From positions 124,001 through 188,000 of the forward strand of contig NZ_BIMB01000001.1 in assembly GCF_004000865.1 (NCBI RefSeq): a DNA stretch of 64,000 nt, in the 5' to 3' direction. The notes beneath the pieces were generated by a model. The model worked only from the letters and a program-made list of their open reading frames with translations, ran no database searches and was not told the DNA's origin. This DNA is from Paenibacillus elgii NBRC 100335 (GTDB lineage: Bacteria; Bacillota; Bacilli; Paenibacillales; NBRC-103111). Numbering within the stretch: the stretch's first letter is position 1; every line of letters begins with the position of its first letter. Both the position numbers and the translations under genes were made by a program. Shown piece by piece: positions 58,889 through 64,000 of the stretch.

Positions 58889-59842
58889 TCAAGTTCCAAG
58901 CACGCTCGCCGTACCGGAAGCATCGTCCTTGCACCTGATGCGGCGGGCCGCGTAACGGCTCAGCATATCCATAAACTCGTACGCATCGTTTAGAAACTCC
59001 GTGCGCGCAAACTCCATCCCATGCCTCGTGGCCGTCTCCCAGCAGTCAATGCCTGCGTCGTACAGCACCTCCACATTCTCGGTCATCGACATCAGCTCGC
59101 ATACGACGACGGCTTTGCGTCCGGCCGCGGCCTCCGCCTCGATGACCTCCCGTACATCCGGGCCCAGCCAAACTTGCGGCGCCGGTCCCCCGCTGCGGTA
59201 CGCCAGCCTCCACGGACAGCCGCCCGCCGCCCTGGCGACGCTTGCCGCCAAAGCTTCAAACTCCGTACAGAACCGCTCGTTCGCTTGCGGCAGTCCCGGC
59301 TGGCTGTGCGCGGTGAAGAGCACGACGTAATCGCTCCGCCCATCTTCAGACAACCAGTTCACTGCCGAGCGAAGTCGCCGCCCCAACAGGTCGACGAACC
59401 GCGGCTCGGCCCACCAGCCCTCGATATCGACAACCGGGAGGTCCACGCCGATTCGCTGAAGCGCGTCCCGAACCTGCTTGCGGTACGCACCCGTGCCGGA
59501 CCGCGTATACAATGGCGTTACCGGAAGCGTCGCCACGCGGCGCACGCCGTCGCGGATCATTTGCTCCACCGCATCGGGGACGAAAGGCGGCGTATGCTTG
59601 CAGCCGACGTAGACTCTAACTTCGTCCAAAAGCAGCGCTCCGATCCTTCGCTCCAGCGCTTCCGCCTGTCTTAGCGTAACGGAGGCCAGCGGATCGCAGG
59701 TGCCAAGCTGCCGGTAGCGCCAGATTGCATCCTTCAACCGCTCTTCACCCGGAGGTTGCCCGTGAAAGATATGCGTATAGAACGGCTCAATCTCGTCGAC
59801 GGACCGGACCAGCCCGTACACCGGCAGCAGTATCCCGATCAT
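58889..59842 (-). CDS. divergent ferrochelatase (HemH) paralogue
   Basis: The 317-aa protein follows Gram-positive HemH from end to end: IGILLPVYGLV, IEPFYTHIFHGQPP, YVGCKHTPPFVPDAVEQM, the catalytic histidine in LFTAHSQPGLP, YRSGGPAPQVWLGPDV, and the glutamate in ENVEVLYDAGID. Departures include SQP for SLP, MTEN for the usual SDH before the Glu, and loss of the PHFSTFS segment. It is coupled by ATGA to a binding-protein gene of an importer, so it may act on imported metal or tetrapyrrole rather than in housekeeping haem synthesis. Confidence 0.8.
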   Translation of the reverse strand: MIGILLPVYGLVRSVDEIEPFYTHIFHGQPPGEERLKDAIWRYRQLGTCDPLASVTLRQAEALERRIGALLLDEVRVYVGCKHTPPFVPDAVEQMIRDGVRRVATLPVTPLYTRSGTGAYRKQVRDALQRIGVDLPVVDIEGWWAEPRFVDLLGRRLRSAVNWLSEDGRSDYVVLFTAHSQPGLPQANERFCTEFEALAASVARAAGGCPWRLAYRSGGPAPQVWLGPDVREVIEAEAAAGRKAVVVCELMSMTENVEVLYDAGIDCWETATRHGMEFARTEFLNDAYEFMDMLSRYAARRIRCKDDASGTASVLGT

Positions 59843-60885
59843 GCTCCGGCCTCCTTTTTCACACCGGATGCCGGCTCCAGTACATCTGCAATCTCTGCGA
59901 TCGAATCAACGACGGCCGGATTGGCGTTCACAAGCTGCTTGGCCGCCATGACCCGGACCCGACCTTCTTTCACCGCCTTCAGAGTACTCCAGCCCGGATT
60001 CCCGGTCAGCTCCCGGAACGCCTGCTCCTTCTTCCCTTCCCAGTCGGAAAGCAGGATGCAATCCGGGTCCGCCTGAATAATTTGCTCGATCGTCGCTTTC
60101 GTCGTGCGAGGCAGCCCCATCGCTTCGGCAGCAGGCGTGCCGCCTGCCAGCCGCACCAGATCGCTGGATATGTTGTCCGGTCCCATCATATACGGTCCTG
60201 TATTCGGGCCTACCGAGGAAAGGACGAGCACCGTCGGTTTGGAGGCCGCTTTACGTTCCTCGACTTTGTTTCGGACAGCCTCCAGCTTGCTCTTCATCCG
60301 GTCCGTCACCGCCTTGGCCTTCTCCTCTTCGCCGAGCGCCTGCCCGATCAGGTCCAGTTGGTCCATGATTTGCCGAACACTGCCCCATTCCTTAAAGGTC
60401 AGTACAGGAATGCCCGCCTGCTTCAAAATCGGATCGGCGTCCTTCTCCCCGTCATGAATCGTCGTCATCAGCACCAGATCGGGCTTATAGGACAGCACCT
60501 GCTCCGGATCGAGCTTCGTCGCTCCCGTTATTTTGATGCCGATCAGCTTGCCTTGTTCGGCATGAACGGACAACTGCTCGTTGTCCAAGCTACGGGGCGC
60601 AACGACGAAGCGGGAAGGATCGGCCAGCTCCAGCGCCATCTCGGCCGTATCCAGCGACAGCGCGGCGATGCGCTCGGGCTTGCCTGGAACGACCACTTCG
60701 TGCTTGCCGCCTGCCACAATCGTTCGCGGATAGGCTCCGGCCGGAGCCTTCCCGTCGACAGGTCCGGTGACCGGCGCCACTTGGGAACCGCACGCCGTCG
60801 CGAACAGTAGAAGTGCGATCGTTCCTCCGAGCCGCCAAGGCTTGAAGCCCGATCTTTTATTTTTCATTTGATCCTGATGCAGCAT
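59839..60885 (-). CDS. ABC importer substrate-binding lipoprotein (BtuF/FecB/FepB-type)
   Basis: The 348-aa class III binding protein has a lipobox (LLLFATAC) after a basic N-terminus. Domain 1 begins GKPERIAALSLDTAEMALEL, a long helix (EEKAKAVTDRMKSKLEAVRN) bridges the lobes, and domain 2 contains VLVLSSVGPNTGPYMMGPDN. The ligand could be haem, a siderophore or a corrinoid. The start at ATG 60885 is chosen for GGAAAAGG 8 nt upstream; an ATG at 60867 gives a more usual signal peptide. Confidence 0.88.
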   Translation of the reverse strand: MLHQDQMKNKRSGFKPWRLGGTIALLLFATACGSQVAPVTGPVDGKAPAGAYPRTIVAGGKHEVVVPGKPERIAALSLDTAEMALELADPSRFVVAPRSLDNEQLSVHAEQGKLIGIKITGATKLDPEQVLSYKPDLVLMTTIHDGEKDADPILKQAGIPVLTFKEWGSVRQIMDQLDLIGQALGEEEKAKAVTDRMKSKLEAVRNKVEERKAASKPTVLVLSSVGPNTGPYMMGPDNISSDLVRLAGGTPAAEAMGLPRTTKATIEQIIQADPDCILLSDWEGKKEQAFRELTGNPGWSTLKAVKEGRVRVMAAKQLVNANPAVVDSIAEIADVLEPASGVKKEAGA

Positions 60886-60916
60886 GACTCTCACCTTTTC
60901 CGTTTTTTCTATATCG

Positions 60917-61717
60917 TTAATAAGCCGCCTGCATCCGGACTTCGTCCAAGGCGGTCACTGCAGTCTTGCCGGTACGTTCGTCGCGGCGGATTGAGGCTTC
61001 CACCCCGTAAGCCTGCCGGAGCCGCTCGGAAGTCACGACGCACTCCGGCGCCCCGGAAGCCAGCACATGTCCGTGCCGAAGCAGGATCAGCTCGTCACAA
61101 AACCGCGCCGCCAAATTCAAATCGTGCAAAGCGGCAACGACGAGCAGCCCGGCATTCGTTCTTTCCCGCAGCAGCTTCATAACGCGCAGCTGATGCCGGA
61201 TATCCAGCGCCGAAATCGGCTCGTCGAGCAGCAAAATCCGCGGCTGCTGGGCAAGCGCCTTGGCGATGAACACCATCTGCCGCTGTCCGCCGGACAGTTC
61301 CGTCACCCTCCGGTCCGCCAACGCGTCAATCCCGGTTGTGAGCATCGCCTCCCGTACCGCTTCGCGGTCTGCCACAGAGGCGGAAGCAAACCGCCCCCGA
61401 TGGGCATAACGCCCCAGCATCACGATCTCTTCTACCGTAAAATCAAGCTCCGTGCTCAAATCCTGCGGCACATACGCGATATGGCGGGCGACCGCTTTGG
61501 GCTTCATCCGGTGCAAGCAGGCCCCGTCCAACAGCACTTCTCCGGCAGAGGGTCGACGCAAGCCGCCCATGGCGCGAAGCAGCGTCGATTTGCCGCTGCC
61601 GTTCGGTCCGATCAAGCCGATGAAACGTCCGGGCCTCATCAGCAAATTGACGTCATGCAGGATCGTCTTCGATTCGGCTCGCTGCCATAGCTGCCGTACC
61701 GCAATCATCGTACTCAT
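60917..61717 (-). CDS. ABC importer ATPase (BtuD/FecE/FepC-type)
   Basis: The 266-aa ATPase has Walker A GPNGSGKSTLL, Q-loop YVPQDLS, signature LSGGQRQM, Walker B ILLLDEPISALD and H-loop ALHDLNLAARF. ATGA-coupled to the permease gene upstream, with 31 nt to the binding-protein gene. A longer open frame upstream is antisense-free but overlaps the permease in another frame, so the ATG at 61717 is used. Confidence 0.93.
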   Translation of the reverse strand: MSTMIAVRQLWQRAESKTILHDVNLLMRPGRFIGLIGPNGSGKSTLLRAMGGLRRPSAGEVLLDGACLHRMKPKAVARHIAYVPQDLSTELDFTVEEIVMLGRYAHRGRFASASVADREAVREAMLTTGIDALADRRVTELSGGQRQMVFIAKALAQQPRILLLDEPISALDIRHQLRVMKLLRERTNAGLLVVAALHDLNLAARFCDELILLRHGHVLASGAPECVVTSERLRQAYGVEASIRRDERTGKTAVTALDEVRMQAAY

Positions 61718-62763
61718 GCCACCGCCCCTTTTCCGGATCTCAATACCATGCCCAAGAACAACGGCGCCCCGATCAACGCGCAGACGACGCCGACCTGCAG
61801 CGTCACCGGCTGGAGAACCATCCGGGATATCAGATCTGCAACAACTAAAAATATAGCTCCTCCAAGCGCGCTGGCCGGCAGCAGCACCCGGTGATCCGGT
61901 CCGGTCCATAAACGGATCATATGCGGAACAACCAAGCCAACGAACCCGATGATCCCGCTTACCGCAACGGCCGAGCCGGTCATGAGCGAAGCGAGTCCCA
62001 GAATCAGATAGCGCACCGTGCGAACCTTCATACCGCTGCTTTGGGCATGCTCGTCGCCAAGCAGCAGCAAGTTCAAATCCCGGGCGAAGGTGCAAAGCAG
62101 TACGCAAGAGATAAGAATCGGCAAAGCAATCAGCTGCACGTGTCCCCAAGTCCGGGCTTCCAGTCCGCCTTGAAGCCAGAAAATAATACTCCGCAGCTCC
62201 TGCTCGTTCCGCGAGCTGGCGACCAGAATATTGATCACGGCGGACAGCAAAGCGTTCAGACCGATCCCAAGCAGCAGAAGCGTCGTCACCGTAGAACGGC
62301 TGCTCCACCGCCAAACCGCAAGAATGACGCAGACGGCAAACAGCGCTCCGGTAAAAGCGGCAGCCGGCAGCAGCCATACCCCCAGATGCGTCAAGCCGAA
62401 ATACAAAGCGCACACGGCACCGGCAGCAGCTCCGCTGGATACGCCGACATAGCCCGGCTCAACGAGCGGATTGCGAAACAATCCTTGCATTGAAGCGCCC
62501 GAGATGCCGAGCGCCGCGCCCACAAGCGCGCCGACCAGCACGCGCGGCAAACGCACCTGCTCTATTACGAGCCGCTCCCGTTCCCCTGCTGTGCTGTCCA
62601 CCGGGAAGGCCAATTTTTCCAGCAACAGGGCAAACGTTTGTTTAAACGGAACGGACACGGGTCCGAAACCGGCGGCCATTACGATACTGGCTAGGAGAAG
62701 CACGAAAAGCAGTCCAAAAACAAAGAACGGGGAGGAAAACAAAAGATGCCGACGCTTGAACAA
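61714..62763 (-). CDS. ABC importer permease (BtuC/FecCD-type)
   Basis: The 349-aa, ten-helix permease has the family segments RLPRVLVGALVGAALGISGASMQGLFRNPLVEPG, LGIGLNALLSAVINIL, FWLQGGLEARTW, GFVGLVVPHMIRLWTGPDHR and the C-terminal GAPLFLGML-type end. TTG start with AAGGAGG 7 nt upstream. It is the first gene of the importer operon: permease, ATPase, binding protein, ferrochelatase paralogue. Confidence 0.92.
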   Translation of the reverse strand: MFKRRHLLFSSPFFVFGLLFVLLLASIVMAAGFGPVSVPFKQTFALLLEKLAFPVDSTAGERERLVIEQVRLPRVLVGALVGAALGISGASMQGLFRNPLVEPGYVGVSSGAAAGAVCALYFGLTHLGVWLLPAAAFTGALFAVCVILAVWRWSSRSTVTTLLLLGIGLNALLSAVINILVASSRNEQELRSIIFWLQGGLEARTWGHVQLIALPILISCVLLCTFARDLNLLLLGDEHAQSSGMKVRTVRYLILGLASLMTGSAVAVSGIIGFVGLVVPHMIRLWTGPDHRVLLPASALGGAIFLVVADLISRMVLQPVTLQVGVVCALIGAPLFLGMVLRSGKGAVA

Positions 62764-62875
62764 CAGGAATCCTCCTTATGATTTCGAGATACGCCCGCTT
62801 AACGAACTGTTCGGCTGCGGGCGGTAAAATAAAACATTTGTCTATGTGCAAATATTTTTACCTAATGCAAAATTT

Positions 62876-62904
62876 ATTCTATAAGGAAATTTTCTTATAG
62901 TCAA
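62876..62904 (-). promoter_or_regulatory. promoter with a 22-bp palindromic operator in the spacer
   Basis: On the minus strand TTGACT (62904-62899) and TAGAAT (62881-62876) are spaced 17 nt. A near-perfect 22-bp palindrome (62879-62900, arms CTATAAG/CTTATAG with AAATTT-like centre) fills the spacer and touches both boxes. It does not match Fur, Zur or PerR consensus sequences. Confidence 0.75.
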
Positions 62905-62988
62905 TAAAATTTGTTATTTCAGGGAAACATTCAAGAGAGCCCGCTGGCTCTTCACTTGTTTTCGACTATGGAGGAGGTCCTTCGATAT

Positions 62989-63336
62989 ATGTCCGCTGTT
63001 CTCGGCTTTGCGTGTCTTTTCGTCGGTCTGATTATCGTCAATGCCGTCTACTCTTATCAAAGCAAGCACATCGATCCCGCCTTCGGATCGACGTTTCTTT
63101 TTCAATTGAAGATGCTTCCATTGTTTCTTCCGGCGAATTTGTTGATCGGGTACGGTGTCCGCTGGGTACAGCAAAGCTTCGGTCAACTGACAACAGCTCT
63201 CGTATCGGCCAAAATTGTCGAGCTTCTGGTATGTCTGCTTATGGGATATATGTTCATGCAGGAGATGCCAACGTGGAAAACTTGGGTCGGGCTTCTCATT
63301 ATCATCGGCGGGTTTATACTGATGAAGTGGAAGTAG
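62989..63336 (+). CDS. small four-helix membrane protein, SMR/EamA-like
   Basis: The 115-aa protein has about four helices (AVLGFACLFVGLIIVNAVYS, LPLFLPANLLIGYGV, TALVSAKIVELLVCLLMGY, TWVGLLIIIGGFILMKWK). The ending ETPTWKTWVGLLIIIGGFIL-like segment resembles the last helix of small multidrug/EamA transporters. The start at 62989 follows GGAGGAGG; the open frame extends 26 codons further upstream without a ribosome site. No substrate can be assigned. Confidence 0.7.
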   Translation: MSAVLGFACLFVGLIIVNAVYSYQSKHIDPAFGSTFLFQLKMLPLFLPANLLIGYGVRWVQQSFGQLTTALVSAKIVELLVCLLMGYMFMQEMPTWKTWVGLLIIIGGFILMKWK

Positions 63337-63465
63337 CATTGCGGCGGTTGGAAGACTTTGTGGGGTGAAAACTAGCGATCCTCGTGATAGACTGTAAGGG
63401 CCCTTGAGAGACCGGGTGGGACGATACGTCGGCTTCACCGGTTCTGTCGAGAGGACAACTACATT

Positions 63466-63582
63466 CAAGGCCGAAGCTTCTTTGGAAGCGCGGGGGAACC
63501 CATTTTTTTGGGGTGAAGCCATTACGCTATGGCCGGGTGCTTGCTCTTTGACCCGAACCCGTCAGCTAACCTCGCAGGCCGA
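63466..63582 (+). promoter_or_regulatory. c-di-AMP (ydaO-type) riboswitch
   Basis: Conserved elements appear in order: GGCCGAAGC, GGAAGCGCGGGGGAACCCAT, GGGGTGAAGCC, CCGGGTGC, and the highly diagnostic CGAACCCGTCAGCTAACCTC with GCAGGCC at the end. It ends 6 nt before the ribosome site of the LysM gene. Members of this class lower expression of wall-hydrolase and potassium genes when c-di-AMP is high. The upstream part (63375-63465) may hold the promoter and another hairpin (ACCGG/CCGGT). Confidence 0.93.
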
Positions 63583-63601
63583 AAAAAGGAGAGGATCTTT
63601 T

Positions 63602-64000
63602 TTGAATCGCATGAAAAAAACTGCTTTGGTGAGTGTTTTGGCCCTTACTTCGGTGTTCGGAGCCGGTATGGCATCTGCTTCCGCTGCACCATGCCCCGTT
63701 ACCGATAACAATACGTTGTCGACGATTTCTCAAAAATACGGCATTGATCTTTCCTCGCTGCTTAAGTCGAACCCGCAGCTTTCCAATCCGAATGTGATTT
63801 GGAAAGGAATGATCATCAACCTTCCGGGATGCGATAACGGATGGCAGCCAACGACTCCGGTGAAACCGCAGCCGGTTCCTGCTAAGCCGCAACCGACCAC
63901 TCCGGTGAACACTCAGCCGACAACGCCAGCCAAGCCGCAGCCGACCACTCCGGCGCAACAACCGGATACCGGCTCCCAGCAAGGGACGGATCAATCCGCT
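63602..64000 (+). CDS. LysM-domain secreted cell-wall protein, 5' part
   Basis: The frame runs off the window after 133 codons. TTG at 63602 is chosen because AAGGAGAGG lies 7 nt upstream; the ATG at 63611 is too far. A signal peptide (MKKTALVSVLALTSVFGAGM, cleavage near SASA) precedes one LysM domain (TLSTISQKYGIDLSSLLKSN to MIINLPGC) and a Pro/Gln/Thr repeat linker (KPQPTTP units). LysM binds peptidoglycan; the missing C-terminus is probably a wall hydrolase domain. It is under the c-di-AMP riboswitch. Confidence 0.9.
   Translation, partial: MNRMKKTALVSVLALTSVFGAGMASASAAPCPVTDNNTLSTISQKYGIDLSSLLKSNPQLSNPNVIWKGMIINLPGCDNGWQPTTPVKPQPVPAKPQPTTPVNTQPTTPAKPQPTTPAQQPDTGSQQGTDQSA

Noticed and set aside
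63375-63465. A second riboswitch or T-box upstream of the ydaO element
   Set aside because: Only simple hairpins are visible; no T-box AGGGTGGNACCGCG-type sequence or other conserved core is present.
1-64000. CRISPR arrays, insertion sequences, prophage or defence islands
   Set aside because: No regular spacer-repeat array, transposase, integrase, terminase or restriction gene was recognised on either strand.

Overview
The window reads as chromosomal sequence of an endospore-forming, low-to-mid GC Gram-positive (Bacillota), most like a Paenibacillus or close relative. Support: strong AGGAGG-type ribosome sites with frequent TTG/GTG starts, an alpha/beta-type small acid-soluble spore protein (43091-43369), an LCP-family wall-polymer ligase, lipoprotein signal sequences, Bacillus-style regulators (Zur, FNR, MarR, DeoR, HxlR-like sites) and riboswitches typical of Bacilli. 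No rRNA, tRNA, CRISPR array, transposase or prophage gene was recognised.

Layout. 1-1075: end of a KDPG aldolase gene and a 650-bp gene-free stretch of degenerate repeats. 1076-6577: a short flavoprotein, a lipoprotein/response regulator/histidine kinase operon and a divergent LCP gene. 6720-10535: small membrane proteins, an iron-sulfur-type (SufR-like) regulator beside a GyrI-like protein, and a YutE-like DUF86 gene with a 35-codon membrane micro-ORF. 10672-13469: thiamine genes thiD and divergent tenI-thiO. 13464-15824: TPR protein, small proteins, azoreductase under an AGTAAGTTA operator. 16060-19782: envelope cassette (UgtP-like glycosyltransferase, MFS, deacetylase-YkoP fusion). 19936-23896: small proteins, DeoR-ROK glucokinase operon, 2-hydroxyacid dehydrogenase with a YciI protein. 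24120-29935: MarR-controlled efflux operon with two different adaptors. 29936-36263: MarR, FadR-type regulator plus CynX-type MFS, HD-GYP protein, discoidin/basic-secretory-protein peptidase, 42-aa basic protein.

36309-42763 is a coherent anaerobic operon: a consensus FNR site centred at -41.5 of a TACAAT promoter drives hemerythrin, a 44-aa zinc ribbon, adhE, pflB and pflA. 43091-49776: spore protein, radical SAM protein, and a poly-GlcNAc-type exopolysaccharide operon (GT2 synthase, acyltransferase, membrane-anchored GH18). 49908-52759: sugar-acid/lactone catabolism genes. 53006-56443: an unknown protein, a FetAB-like exporter, and a CDF metal exporter behind an attenuator-like leader.

56453-62904 concentrates metal and tetrapyrrole functions: a cobalamin riboswitch ahead of a CbiW-like ferredoxin, a Zur-box promoter driving a ZigA/YciC GTPase and an L33 protein that has lost one zinc cysteine, and a BtuCDF/FecCD-type importer operon ending in a divergent ferrochelatase paralogue, with a near-perfect 22-bp palindrome placed between -35 and -10. 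The window ends with a small multidrug-like membrane protein and a c-di-AMP (ydaO) riboswitch in front of a LysM secreted protein that runs off the end.
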